Below are positions 17,130-26,804 of a stretch of DNA of 64,000 bases, in pieces; the stretch's first letter is position 1, and every line of letters starts with the position of its first letter. Under the pieces are notes generated by a model that saw nothing but the letters and a program-made list of their open reading frames with translations, did no database searches and was not told the origin of the DNA. A program made the position numbers and the translations under genes. Source of the DNA: Ferruginibacter paludis (GTDB lineage: Bacteria; Bacteroidota; Bacteroidia; Chitinophagales; Chitinophagaceae); assembly GCF_030409685.1 (NCBI RefSeq), contig NZ_JAUFQJ010000014.1, positions 62,001-126,000 on the forward strand. Reading direction: 5' to 3'.

Positions 17130-19697
17130 CTAGAACATATACGTTACCGTTGAGTAATAAAGTCCGCCAATAGAAGGTCCGCCAAGGAAAGAATAGTAAT
17201 AACGATTCAACAGGTTGGTGGCACCCAGTTTTACGCTTACCCCTGGCTTTTTAAACTGGTAGTTCATTTGCACATCCATACTGCCGTAAGCAGGCACCTG
17301 GCCGTTTACCAAAAAAGATTGCCAGTAATAACTGCTCTGCCATTTGTAAGTAATACCAGCACCAATGCCTTTATAAAGATGATCCGACGATAGTGTAATA
17401 TTGGTGATCCATTTGGGTGTATTAAAGCCATCCTCCAAACCATCATTACCGGTTTTTCTATCCAGCTTTGCGTAAGCAACATTGGCATTGATGAGCAGGT
17501 TGCGCAAGAGGTTATATTTTACACCCAGGCTGCCACCATAATTGAACACGGTGGTTTTTGAATTGGTCCATAACCTGTAGCGGTCCTGCAATTTATTGTC
17601 ATTCAAATAAAAAGCGATTGAATCTGCAATGTTTGTTTTGGCAATACTTGCTTCTACCTGGGCGATAAATGAATGGTACTGGTTGTAATAAAAATCGACA
17701 TCCACCAATAATTTTGATTCAAGAAAAAGGCCTTTATAACCAATCTCAAACGATTTAATATGCTCTGGCACCAGGTAAGTGTAGCTGTTCTTCATTAACA
17801 TGGTTTGGTTCTTTTTAATGGCTGCGGCTTTGGTAAGTCCCCCGGTATTTACGTCTTTAATTACAGCTGCCTTAAATGCATCAATAGATGACTTTAACCA
17901 GGAGTTTTCAAAAACACCATTGGACATTACTTTTAACCCACCCACTCTTTTTACACCACCGCTGTTGACATTGCTAAACCCTTCAAACAAGCTGGGAAAA
18001 CGGTAACCGCTTTGGAACGATATCCTGAAACTATTTTTTTCGGACGTAGCATAAACAGCTGAAAAACGTGGGTTAAAAGTAGTATGGAAATAATCATTTT
18101 TATCCACCCTTAAAGTAGCACCCAATTTCAATTGTTTGTTAAACAGTTGTTTTGCTGCCGCGATAAAGCCACCGGTTTTACTGTACACCAGGTTGCTGTA
18201 CGGATCCTGCTTTACAGGGTTGATAAAGTAATTGCCGTCTGGCACAACGATATACGTTCTGTAATCAAAACCAGCCAGCAATTCTATCAGGGCACTCTTT
18301 TTCAGGCCGGGTAAAAACGCGTCTGTTATATTGATCTGCCCGTCGATATTTACCAGGTTGGCTTTAACACGAAGCGCTGCACCGGCATCCCAGTTGTTGA
18401 TGTTTTTTAATTTATCAAAAGTCGTTTTCCAGGCATTGCTGCCGGGTTCAAATCTACCCGAATCAGCAAATGACCTTGCCATCTGCAAAGCCTGCGGTAT
18501 GGGGGTACCAGCTGAGACTGTACCGTTAAACCGGCTGGAATAATTGCTAAACCAGCTGTCATCGCTCTTAAAAGCCTTGTCCATATTTTCTGCCATGGAG
18601 CGCAGGTTATAAGAATCTCCGGTATTCTCTGCATTCCAGTACGCATGGGCAGTTACGGCCAATGTCTTTAACGTAAACCCTTGCTGTTGCACCCGGTAAT
18701 TCGCCAGCCGGAACCGGTTGGCACGCTGGTAAATATTATCCAGTATGGCAAATTTGTAAGTGTAGGTAAGGGTACTGTTTTTATTGATTTTATATACCAG
18801 TGCTGCATCTGCTTTGGCATTTTGCAGGTGATAATCCGCGACCTGTTTTTCATAATATCCAGTACGGGCCACGACGTAGCTTTTCCCCCGCAACACAAGT
18901 GTTCGCCTGTTGGATGACTCATTGCCATAACCGTTTACAGGATCAACGGCAGGATTATCTGCGCCAGTCAGCCCTGCACTGGAATTGGCTGTTGCATTTA
19001 AATCGGTGCGATCATCCGCTACCCAATCATTTCCCTTTGTAAAAGTGGCGTTTATTTTAAAGGCAAATTTATTAGAAAAAGCGTGCGCAATGCGAAGGCT
19101 GGTTTCGGTAAAAATGGAAGCGCTGCTGTTGGCATCATATAAATGATTGACACCGGTTTTCTGTTGTATACTTACCCCTTCGCTTGTAAAAGGATCTTTG
19201 GTAATGAAGTTGGCCAGGCCATTGATTGTATTCATTCCGTATAAGGCAGATGCCGCCCCCGGAATAATTTCTGCACTTTCTATATCAAGATCATTGGGAC
19301 CAAGTGCATTGGCAATCGGCGCACCCAAATGCGGTGCCTGTATATCCATTCCATCTACCAGTTGTGCAAAACGTACATTGGTAGTGTTGGCAAATCCCCT
19401 GGTATTGATTACCTTAAAACCCAGGCTGGGCGTAATCATCTGCACGCCCTTCACATTTTCAAGTGCATCAAAAAAAGAAGGAGAAGCCGAGTTTTTAAAA
19501 TAGACTGCCGTTTGCTTTTCGATACTCACCGGCGATTGCAATATACTTTCAGGTATCCTGGAAGCCGTAACAACTACTTCATTTAATACTGCAGCATGTG
19601 TTGAATCACCGTAGTTTTTATTTATTTGGCTGCTGTCCTGCGCCAAAATCGGCGTCATAAAAAAATAACTTATAGCAATTCCAGCAACAAATTTCAT
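17130..19697 (-). CDS. TonB-dependent outer-membrane receptor, probably ModE-regulated
   Basis: This 855-residue protein has a signal peptide (IAISYFFMTPILAQ), a TonB-box-like LNEVVVTASRIPES, a plug domain (SFFDALENVKGVQMI, DIESAEIIPGAASALYGMNTINGLANF) and a long beta-barrel ending in TVTYMF. There is no N-terminal carboxypeptidase-like domain and no SusD partner, so it is of the classic metal/siderophore-receptor type. A 30-bp ModE-type operator lies 50-80 bp before the start codon, next to an exact TAnnTTTG box, and a ModE-like regulator is immediately upstream. Molybdate, tungstate or a metallophore is therefore a reasonable substrate guess. Confidence 0.88.
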   Translation of the reverse strand: MKFVAGIAISYFFMTPILAQDSSQINKNYGDSTHAAVLNEVVVTASRIPESILQSPVSIEKQTAVYFKNSASPSFFDALENVKGVQMITPSLGFKVINTRGFANTTNVRFAQLVDGMDIQAPHLGAPIANALGPNDLDIESAEIIPGAASALYGMNTINGLANFITKDPFTSEGVSIQQKTGVNHLYDANSSASIFTETSLRIAHAFSNKFAFKINATFTKGNDWVADDRTDLNATANSSAGLTGADNPAVDPVNGYGNESSNRRTLVLRGKSYVVARTGYYEKQVADYHLQNAKADAALVYKINKNSTLTYTYKFAILDNIYQRANRFRLANYRVQQQGFTLKTLAVTAHAYWNAENTGDSYNLRSMAENMDKAFKSDDSWFSNYSSRFNGTVSAGTPIPQALQMARSFADSGRFEPGSNAWKTTFDKLKNINNWDAGAALRVKANLVNIDGQINITDAFLPGLKKSALIELLAGFDYRTYIVVPDGNYFINPVKQDPYSNLVYSKTGGFIAAAKQLFNKQLKLGATLRVDKNDYFHTTFNPRFSAVYATSEKNSFRISFQSGYRFPSLFEGFSNVNSGGVKRVGGLKVMSNGVFENSWLKSSIDAFKAAVIKDVNTGGLTKAAAIKKNQTMLMKNSYTYLVPEHIKSFEIGYKGLFLESKLLVDVDFYYNQYHSFIAQVEASIAKTNIADSIAFYLNDNKLQDRYRLWTNSKTTVFNYGGSLGVKYNLLRNLLINANVAYAKLDRKTGNDGLEDGFNTPKWITNITLSSDHLYKGIGAGITYKWQSSYYWQSFLVNGQVPAYGSMDVQMNYQFKKPGVSVKLGATNLLNRYYYSFLGGPSIGGLYYSTVTYMF

Positions 19698-19746
19698 TGT
19701 TTATCTTTTATAGTCCTGGTATAATTGGAGGAAGACTTGGAACAAG

Positions 19747-19776
19747 TTTCGTTATACCTGTTGAGGTATAACGAAA
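19747..19776 (-). promoter_or_regulatory. ModE-type operator
   Basis: TTTCGTTATACCT and AGGTATAACGAAA form a perfect 13-bp inverted repeat with a 4-base spacer. The CGTTATA...TATAACG arms match the known ModE operator pattern (CGnTATA...TATAACG). It lies just downstream of a TAnnTTTG promoter box, where a bound repressor would block the receptor gene. Confidence 0.75.
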
Positions 19777-19777
19777 A

Positions 19778-19785
19778 CAAACATA
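19778..19785 (-). promoter_or_regulatory. Bacteroidota -7 box for the TonB receptor
   Basis: The reverse strand reads TATGTTTG, an exact TAnnTTTG, about 80 bp before the receptor ATG and directly abutting the operator. A matching -33 TTG was not confidently placed. Confidence 0.5.
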
Positions 19786-19801
19786 ATACCAAAATGGCAT
19801 T

Positions 19802-20158
19802 TTAAAAAATAAAATGCTGTGTTTGTTGTGCAAGCAATTGCTGAAATTTTTTATTGAAGCTGTTGAAGAGCGCAATGTATTGTTCGCCTTTTTCTGTTAC
19901 AGTTGCATTGCCACCACCCTTGCCACCCCGCGTTGAAATTACCAGGGGCGTTTGTGCCTTAGTGTTCATGTCATCTATTAACTGCCAGGCCTGCCGGTAA
20001 CTCATTTCCATCGCCATAGCAGCCTGCCGGATAGAGCCATATTGTTTAATTTTTTCAAGCAGTTCAATGCGGCCTTTACCGACCAACTTTCCCTCAGCGG
20101 TACTGATCCAGATACGTCCGTCGGCTGCCAGGGGCAATTTCTTTTTTGATGCAGGCAT
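19802..20158 (-). CDS. ModE-like winged-helix regulator (DNA-binding domain only)
   Basis: This 118-residue protein matches the N-terminal domain of ModE: GRIELLEKIKQYGSIRQAAMAMEMSYRQAWQLIDDMN is the winged helix, followed by PLVISTRGGKGGGNATVTEKG. E. coli ModE is about 260 residues with C-terminal molybdate-binding domains, which are absent here, so any metal sensing must work differently or through a partner. The gene is 104 bp upstream of the TonB receptor on the same strand, with a ModE-type palindrome between them. It probably controls that receptor. Confidence 0.82.
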   Translation of the reverse strand: MPASKKKLPLAADGRIWISTAEGKLVGKGRIELLEKIKQYGSIRQAAMAMEMSYRQAWQLIDDMNTKAQTPLVISTRGGKGGGNATVTEKGEQYIALFNSFNKKFQQLLAQQTQHFIF

Positions 20159-20295
20159 TCCCTTATTTTATGCAATGATTAATTGCACTAAGTTAAAGCA
20201 GTTTCCTAAATTTCGTCAGTGCACACCAGGCTGAGTTTTAAACTGCATGAAGTGAGATTTAAGGGAACGAAAATAATTTTAAGGTAACTTTACGC

Positions 20296-22836
20296 ATGCA
20301 GCCAAATTCTACAAACCCTTCGACAGACACTTTCTGGGCGCTTAAACCTGAAGATGCTTTCAAAAATATTTCCTGTTCTTCAAAAGGACTATCAACACCA
20401 GAAGCCAATGCGAGGCTTAAACAATATGGTAAAAATAGTTTCAAGGCAAAATCAAATTCATCGGCTATTATTCTTTTTCTGTTACAGTTTAAAAGCCCGA
20501 TCACGATTTTGCTGATAGCTGCTGCTTTGTTGTCAATGGCACTGGGTGACATTTCAGACACGGTCATTATTCTGCTGATTATTTTGGTAAGCAGCATACT
20601 CGGTTTTTGGCAGGAAAAAGGAGCCGCCAATGCCGTGGAAGAGTTATTAAAAATGGTGCAGATAAAATGCAGGATCGTAAGAGACGAAAAAGAAATGGAA
20701 CTGCCGGTTGAAAACGCAGTGCCGGGAGATATCATCGTTTTATCCGCAGGAGGCGTGATCCCTGCCGACAGTTTACTGATAGAATCTAAAGAACTGTTTA
20801 TTGATGAAGCCGCTTTTACCGGGGAAACATACCCGGTTGAAAAATCGGTGGGCATAGCGGCCATTGATGCGCCACTTTCCAAAAGAAGCAATTCACTATT
20901 TATGGGTTCGCATGTAATCAGCGGCAAGGCAAAAGCGTTAGTTATTAAAACGGGCAAGCAGACTGAATTCGGTAAAATATCAGATAAGCTGGGAACAAAA
21001 ATTCCGGAAACAGATTTTGAAAAAGGTATCCGCCAGTTTGGATACATGCTGATGGAAATTACACTGGTACTGGTGATCATCATCTTTGCCATTAATGTAT
21101 TGCTGCATAAACCTGCGTTAGATTCCTTTCTATTTTCTCTTGCATTGGCTGTCGGACTTACACCTCAACTGTTGCCCGCCATCATCAGTGTAAATCTTTC
21201 TGTCGGTGCCAGGGCTATGGCGAAGCAACAGGTAATTGTAAAGCGGCTTTCGTCTATCGAAAATTTTGGATGCATGAATATTTTATGCTCCGATAAAACG
21301 GGTACCATCACGGAAGGCAAAGTAACACTGAAGGATGCGCTGGATATTGAAGGCAATCACTCAGAAAAAACATTACAATTTGCATGGTTAAATGCTACGA
21401 TGCAGCAAGGATTTAAAAACCCGATTGATGAAGCCATCCGTTCAAGTTACACGGGTGATGGAAAAGGCTTTACAGTACAGGCAGAAATACCGTATGACTT
21501 TATCAGGAAGAGATTAACCATACAGGTGAAGAACGCCACTGATAATTTCGCCATTACGAAGGGAGCATTAAATTCTATTCTTACTATTTGTGATGAAGCT
21601 GAAACAGCAGCAGGCGCTATCCCCATGAAAGATAAGCTGGAAGCCATTCGTACAGAATATACCACATTGAGCGCTGCAGGTTTGCGGGTATTGGGTGTGG
21701 CCTATAAAAAGGGATCGGCTGATAAAAATTTCACCCGGTCCGATGAAATCAATATGATTTTCCTGGGTTTTATTACCTTGTTTGACCCGCCTAAAAAGGA
21801 TGCACAGCAAACCATTGCCAACTTGCATAATTTAGGTGTATCACTAAAAATAATTACGGGAGATAATGAACTGGTAGCGGCAAGTTTTGCAAAGCAGGTT
21901 GGCATGGCAAACCCGGTGATTCTTACGGGTGCGCAAATGAGAGAAATGAGCGACAGGGCTTTGTTTGAGAAAGCTCCACGAACAAATATTTTTGCAGAAG
22001 TTGAACCCAATCAAAAGGAACGTATCATTTTGTTTTTGAAAAGATCAGGCAATGTAGTTGGGTTTATGGGCGATGGCATCAATGATGCACCGGCATTGCA
22101 TGCTGCGGATGTGGGCATCTCTGTTAACACGGCTGTAGACGTAGCGAAAGAGGCCGCATCTATCGTATTATTAAACCGGGATCTGAACGTATTGGTTACG
22201 GGTATTGTTGCTGGCCGTAAAACGTTTGCCAACACAATGAAATATATTTTTATGGCCAGCAGCGCCAACTTTGGCAATATGTTTAGTATGGCGGGCGCTT
22301 CCTTGTTTCTCCCTTTTTTACCCTTATTACCTAAACAAATATTATTGACCAATTTATTAACCGATTTTCCGGAAATGGCAATTGCTACCGACCGGGTGGA
22401 TACGGCTTCCGTAAGCAAACCGCAGCGCTGGAACATTCATTTTATCAAACGTTTTATGATTGTGTTTGGCCTGCTAAGTTCCGTGTATGATTACCTTACT
22501 TTTGGCGTATTGCTTTTATTAATGAAAGAAAATGAAAAAGTATTTCAGACGGGCTGGTTTACAGAGTCTGTTATTTCCGCCACTTTGATTGTATTAGTTG
22601 TAAGAACCAGGCTGCCATTTTTTAAAAGTTTACCTGGTAAATGGCTGGCCATTGCTACCAGCCTGATTGTATTGTTTGTATTATCTATACCCTTGATGCC
22701 TTTCGCGGGTTTATTCGGTTTTGTTCACCTGCCTTTATCTTTTTATGGATGGATGCTGTTGATCATCAGCTGTTATATTATTTCTGCCGAGCTGGCAAAG
22801 CGATGGTTTTATAAAAAATTACAGAACCAATCCTAA
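20296..22836 (+). CDS. mgtA: Magnesium-translocating P-type ATPase
   Basis: This 846-residue P3B-type ATPase has N-terminal TFWALKPEDAFKNI, the TGE phosphatase loop (DEAAFTGETYPVEK), the membrane motif VGLTPQLLPAII, the phosphorylation site CSDKTGTITEG, and the hinge MGDGINDAPALHAADVGISV. Helices in the C-terminal part include MASSANFGNMFSM and the LLTNLLTDFPEMAIATD segment characteristic of MgtA/MgtB. It imports Mg2+ across the inner membrane at the expense of ATP. No M-box-like leader was found in the 137 bp before it. It is divergent from the ModE-like gene. Confidence 0.93.
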   Translation: MQPNSTNPSTDTFWALKPEDAFKNISCSSKGLSTPEANARLKQYGKNSFKAKSNSSAIILFLLQFKSPITILLIAAALLSMALGDISDTVIILLIILVSSILGFWQEKGAANAVEELLKMVQIKCRIVRDEKEMELPVENAVPGDIIVLSAGGVIPADSLLIESKELFIDEAAFTGETYPVEKSVGIAAIDAPLSKRSNSLFMGSHVISGKAKALVIKTGKQTEFGKISDKLGTKIPETDFEKGIRQFGYMLMEITLVLVIIIFAINVLLHKPALDSFLFSLALAVGLTPQLLPAIISVNLSVGARAMAKQQVIVKRLSSIENFGCMNILCSDKTGTITEGKVTLKDALDIEGNHSEKTLQFAWLNATMQQGFKNPIDEAIRSSYTGDGKGFTVQAEIPYDFIRKRLTIQVKNATDNFAITKGALNSILTICDEAETAAGAIPMKDKLEAIRTEYTTLSAAGLRVLGVAYKKGSADKNFTRSDEINMIFLGFITLFDPPKKDAQQTIANLHNLGVSLKIITGDNELVAASFAKQVGMANPVILTGAQMREMSDRALFEKAPRTNIFAEVEPNQKERIILFLKRSGNVVGFMGDGINDAPALHAADVGISVNTAVDVAKEAASIVLLNRDLNVLVTGIVAGRKTFANTMKYIFMASSANFGNMFSMAGASLFLPFLPLLPKQILLTNLLTDFPEMAIATDRVDTASVSKPQRWNIHFIKRFMIVFGLLSSVYDYLTFGVLLLLMKENEKVFQTGWFTESVISATLIVLVVRTRLPFFKSLPGKWLAIATSLIVLFVLSIPLMPFAGLFGFVHLPLSFYGWMLLIISCYIISAELAKRWFYKKLQNQS

Positions 22837-22913
22837 AGGCTTTTATATATGCCTTAAGCAACTTTCCGAATACAAAAAATAAATCTGTAAAAACAGTTCA
22901 GCAAAGTTATTTT

Positions 22914-23657
22914 TCAAATATTAAGGTATTTATTGGGCACATTGGGAGGATAATATTCAGTTCCGTAAGCAGCCTTCATCAACAGGGAAACAACAGTATA
23001 AATATGCGCCTCGGTACGCTGGAACTGGCGCAGCAATCCCATCATAGCATAGCTGATTGGGTTTACCGAAGGAATAAAAGTTTCCCATTCATAGCCTTTG
23101 CCCCATACCAGCCCCTTTACCGTGTGTAAGAGGTCGGCCTTTTTAGAAATCAAATATTGTAACACATCAATGCTTTTATTGGCGTCCTGGTTTACTGTAT
23201 GAAAAATGGCAGTTTGTCCGCCAAATCCATTTTCGTCAAGTCCAGCCGTTGCATTTAAATCGGCACCATGTTGCACCAATACTTTCGCAGAGGCTAAGTG
23301 GTTGTATTCAGCACAAATGTGTAACAGGGAAGCTTCCCGGAGTGGTGTAAAAGTACAGTCAAAGGGATATCTTTTTAGCAGTGCAGCTTTATCTTCATTT
23401 AATTGCATATTCAGCGCAGTTGCATCATCCAGTAAAACCGACAGTAATATTTTGTCTTCGAAATCTACTCCATACTCTACAAAGGCCCGGATGCATTCTT
23501 TAAAAAGTGGTCCGCGTGTATACATGTTGATTAAGGAGTAGATAAGCGGTTTACCATCCGCCATCTCATTGGGATTTACGCCCTTTTTAAAACAGCTATT
23601 GATTCCCTCAACCGAATGCAATTCAAAATTGATTATGATTTCCCTTAAATAATCCAT
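22914..23657 (-). CDS. Ankyrin-repeat protein
   Basis: This 247-residue soluble protein has ankyrin units: FELHSVEGINSCFKKGVNPNEM, REASLLHICAEYNHLASAKVLVQHGADLNATAG (clear consensus), and GGQTAIFHTVNQDANKSIDVLQYLISKKADL. No signal peptide is visible, so it is probably cytoplasmic. Ankyrin repeats mediate protein contacts. Partner unknown. It converges on mgtA, 77 bp away. Confidence 0.8.
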   Translation of the reverse strand: MDYLREIIINFELHSVEGINSCFKKGVNPNEMADGKPLIYSLINMYTRGPLFKECIRAFVEYGVDFEDKILLSVLLDDATALNMQLNEDKAALLKRYPFDCTFTPLREASLLHICAEYNHLASAKVLVQHGADLNATAGLDENGFGGQTAIFHTVNQDANKSIDVLQYLISKKADLLHTVKGLVWGKGYEWETFIPSVNPISYAMMGLLRQFQRTEAHIYTVVSLLMKAAYGTEYYPPNVPNKYLNI

Positions 23658-24060
23658 GCGTATTCAGTTTAAATTAGTTGCTGCAATTTGCTGGGTTGAG
23701 CAGCTGCAGTTTAAAAGCGCATTTCTTCAATTGTATGCGTGCTCTGTTAAAATCACTATACGAGATCCAATTCAGCATTACACAAAATAGCGAGCGAGCG
23801 TCTTATAGAATACGACAGCAATAAATTTGCCGGATATAAACCGCAGAATACCTTTTGGCAATTCTTCCAATGATGGGGTAAAAAAGAAAACGATATGCCT
23901 TCAATTAGCAGGCATCTTAAAAAAAGGATTGCCAACCCTTGCGCCTTAAACTATCTTCAACATAGTCTGTACAATGATTGGCAAACCTTTTACGTGCTGC
24001 ATCCGGATGTTTTGCGACAATAAGATATTGCCTTTAATCTCCTTACAAAATTAACCGTAC
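23658..24060. other. Intergenic region with a short coding-like remnant
   Basis: This 403-bp gap has no intact gene. On the reverse strand at 23917-24033 there is an open stretch of 38 codons with protein-like composition (QYLIVAKHPDAARKRF, then ANHCTDYVEDSLRRKGW) but no start codon in frame after the upstream stop. It may be the tail of a decayed gene. Confidence 0.35.
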
Positions 24061-25659
24061 TTACTTTACCAGGTCAAATAACTCCTTATCCATTTGTGGC
24101 TTTACTTCGCAGGTATTATCCAGGTGCATGGTAGCAGTGCTTGCCGTTGTATAGGCAGGCCAGTTGGGTAATCCCTTGTGATTCGGATTTCCGGTTTTTG
24201 CAAAATTGATAAATGCATTGGAAACTTTATCGGCTAAAACATAGGCATCTTTATTACCACCGGTCATCTCATTGCAACGTTGAATGTTATTGAATACAAA
24301 AGGAATTTCCATGCAGTGAATGGCTTTGTATTTACCATCCATCACAGGCGATTGCCAGGTGAACAAATACATATAAACAGGTGCCGCATTCAATGCGGAT
24401 TTTTCATTGGCCTGGCTAACTGCGCCCGGGCGAAACATTACATCAACATCCAGCAAATCGATTGGCTTTGTATCGTTGGGATATGCCTTCTTAACGGCGG
24501 CCAGGTAGGCTTCTGCTTTATCGCCCCGCTGGGTTTTGATTACTTCCTTTATTTTTTCAAGCGACGCATTGTTCAGGGCGCCGTTTGCAAAAGGGGCGAA
24601 TTCATTTTTTGTAGTTCCAATCAGCAATGGAATATTTTTTGATAATTCGAACGCTTCTTTTGAAAAGAGCTGGTAGGGAAGGTCTTCTCCATCGATGCTG
24701 GGTCCCCAGCTCAAACCAAAGCCCGGTGCTGGTTTACCATCTGCTTTCATTTTATCAGCTACCACTTTAAGGGCCTTTTTACCTGCTTCGCTTAACTGTG
24801 CAAACGGTATATGCTGCAGGCTATCCGCCTGGCCAGCCTGCAGGTTCAATGCCTTTAATACTTCTGCCGTAATTAACCGGGTAGTTGCTTTTTCAAGCAT
24901 ATTCGATCTGAACGAACCGCTTTCGTTGATGGCTTTGTGAAACAGCCCTTTTGCAGATGGCATGGCCATTAAGGTATTAACTTTTGCCCCTCCGCCTGAC
25001 TGACCGAAGATGGTGACGTTGTTTGGATCGCCGCCAAAATTGGCTATGTTATCCCTTACCCATTCCAATGCGGCTTTAATATCCAGTATGCTTGCATTGG
25101 CTGAGTGTTTGTATTTTTCCCCATATGCAGAAAGATCCAGGAAGCCCAATATATTCAACCGGTGATTAATAGACACCACTACAACATCTCCATTTTTCGC
25201 AAGATTTTCACCATCGTAAGAAGGCAGCTCCTGCGATGAACCGGCTGTAAAACCGCCACCGTGAATCCAAAACATAACCGGTCTTTTCTTTGAGTTATCA
25301 ATACCCTTTGTCCAGATATTTAACCGCATACAATCTTCGCTTGTATAGCCAAAATCGTGATGAAAAATAAACTCTCCTTCATCCTGAACCGATGTAATGG
25401 GGTCGAGTAAAGGCGCAACCGGGCCGTATACCATTGAACTGCGAACACCATCCCACGGTTTGGGTGGCCGCGGTGATTCAAAGCGATTGGCTTCCGCATA
25501 CGGAATGCCTTTGTAGGTATACACTGAGTTGTTAATATATCCCCGCACTTTGCCGGAATTGGTGCTGGTTACCGCAATATTTTCGCCGGTTACCAGCTGG
25601 CTGATGGCAGCGTTAGCAATGGCCAACAGGCCTAAAGTAAAAAGAGTTATTTTTTTCAT
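24061..25659 (-). CDS. Type-B carboxylesterase, exported
   Basis: The ATG at 25659 begins a signal peptide (MKKITLFTLGLLAIANAAIS). The protein shows the carboxylesterase/lipase fold: YKGIPYAEANRF, the EDCMRLNIWTKG block, oxyanion-hole PVMFWIHGGGFTAGS, nucleophile elbow GQSGGGAKVN (Ser near residue 220, with Gly where many members have Ala), and catalytic His in AIHCMEIPFVFNN. It hydrolyses carboxylic esters, plausibly of plant or xenobiotic origin, in the periplasm. It lies upstream on the same strand of nothing obviously functionally linked. Confidence 0.87.
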   Translation of the reverse strand: MKKITLFTLGLLAIANAAISQLVTGENIAVTSTNSGKVRGYINNSVYTYKGIPYAEANRFESPRPPKPWDGVRSSMVYGPVAPLLDPITSVQDEGEFIFHHDFGYTSEDCMRLNIWTKGIDNSKKRPVMFWIHGGGFTAGSSQELPSYDGENLAKNGDVVVVSINHRLNILGFLDLSAYGEKYKHSANASILDIKAALEWVRDNIANFGGDPNNVTIFGQSGGGAKVNTLMAMPSAKGLFHKAINESGSFRSNMLEKATTRLITAEVLKALNLQAGQADSLQHIPFAQLSEAGKKALKVVADKMKADGKPAPGFGLSWGPSIDGEDLPYQLFSKEAFELSKNIPLLIGTTKNEFAPFANGALNNASLEKIKEVIKTQRGDKAEAYLAAVKKAYPNDTKPIDLLDVDVMFRPGAVSQANEKSALNAAPVYMYLFTWQSPVMDGKYKAIHCMEIPFVFNNIQRCNEMTGGNKDAYVLADKVSNAFINFAKTGNPNHKGLPNWPAYTTASTATMHLDNTCEVKPQMDKELFDLVK

Positions 25660-25766
25660 TTGCAATTTTTTAATCGTTACAGGTAATTTATTTTGAAGAT
25701 AAGCAGAAATGCTAAGCTGCAGGCTTTAAAAGTGTTGGTCAATTTCACATATCCGTTACTAATCGT

Positions 25767-26804
25767 TTATTTATTTTGATTAAACAAGACCAATTTGGAC
25801 AAAAAATCTTCCAGCAACAATCCCGTATCCAATGCTGTATACACCCGTATATTTCTTCCCTTATGATTTACTTGATACAAACCCTGGCTATTAATCAACG
25901 GAGACGGACGCAGTACATAAAAGCTTGATGAAGGATCCGCCTCAAACGAAGATTGCAACGCAGTTAACAGCACCAGTGGGCTGTCACCAATAATGTAGGT
26001 TTCGCCAACATTGAAATTATATTTAAGGCCCATCTTCATAACGCGTTCAATATTCGTAGTTAGATACGCTCCTATCCTGCCCTGTATTTTTACCTTGAGC
26101 AACAATGATGAGTAAGGCAGCATAACCTGGCGATAAACGTTTCTTGGAATTTGCCAGACATTAATGGCTGACTGATTAAAAATTACCTGCCCGGCCTTAA
26201 GATCTATTGCCAGATTGTATTCAAGGCTTGTGTAGCCCGGCGGCGGCGTAGCCAGTTCGGCATATTCCGGCCCACCAATCCAGATCAAGGTTAAACGGCT
26301 TGCGATGGCCGGCTCCTTTAAATATGCACTTGCAAGATCAGTTAAACCAGCACCGCATACTACGTATAAAGGAAGCTTGGTATCGTCCCGCATGGCTTCT
26401 TTAATGATAGCACTTGCTGCAGCTGATGGTTGTGCCGTACTATCGTTTTCCAGCGCAACGTTTGACCCCTGGTATACATTAAAACTTTTGCCGGCATTCA
26501 TGATGTTTAGTACTTCCTCTATTTTCTTTTTTGCATTGGCTGCAGTTTCTTTGGAAGGATCGAAACCATCTCCTGCTCTTAAATGAGACCCTATGATACC
26601 CCGTATTTCAACAGAAGGCGACAGCAGGTGATGCACCAGTTGAAACAAGCCATCGGGATCGCCGCCGAAATCATTGTCGATGATAATACGCATCCTGGGT
26701 TTTACAAGGCTATCTGCAAAAAGTTGCGGCGCATGTTGTTGCGCAATAGCAGCGGCTAATGTGCTGCACAAAAAAAGCGTTAGTACAAGCCATTTTTTTT
26801 TCAT
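25767..26804 (-). CDS. Nucleoside-hydrolase-like exported protein
   Basis: This 345-residue protein has a signal peptide (WLVLTLFLCSTLAAAIAQQ) followed by MRIIIDNDFGGDPDGLFQLV, a variant of the DTDxGxDD calcium-binding loop of inosine-uridine nucleoside hydrolases. VVCGAGLTDLASAYL and LIWIGGPE resemble the usual ITGPLTNLA and IVVMGG blocks. The family cleaves N-ribosides. The divergent loop and the export signal make ribonucleoside substrates uncertain. It sits just upstream of the carboxylesterase on the same strand (102 bp gap). Confidence 0.7.
   Translation of the reverse strand: MKKKWLVLTLFLCSTLAAAIAQQHAPQLFADSLVKPRMRIIIDNDFGGDPDGLFQLVHHLLSPSVEIRGIIGSHLRAGDGFDPSKETAANAKKKIEEVLNIMNAGKSFNVYQGSNVALENDSTAQPSAAASAIIKEAMRDDTKLPLYVVCGAGLTDLASAYLKEPAIASRLTLIWIGGPEYAELATPPPGYTSLEYNLAIDLKAGQVIFNQSAINVWQIPRNVYRQVMLPYSSLLLKVKIQGRIGAYLTTNIERVMKMGLKYNFNVGETYIIGDSPLVLLTALQSSFEADPSSSFYVLRPSPLINSQGLYQVNHKGRNIRVYTALDTGLLLEDFLSKLVLFNQNK

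Noticed and set aside
20159..20295. M-box riboswitch before the Mg2+ ATPase gene
   Set aside because: The region is only 137 bp, shared with a divergent gene, and shows no M-box core sequence.
20259..21092. A 277-codon reverse frame inside the Mg2+ ATPase gene
   Set aside because: It is antisense to conserved P-type ATPase motifs and has no features of its own.
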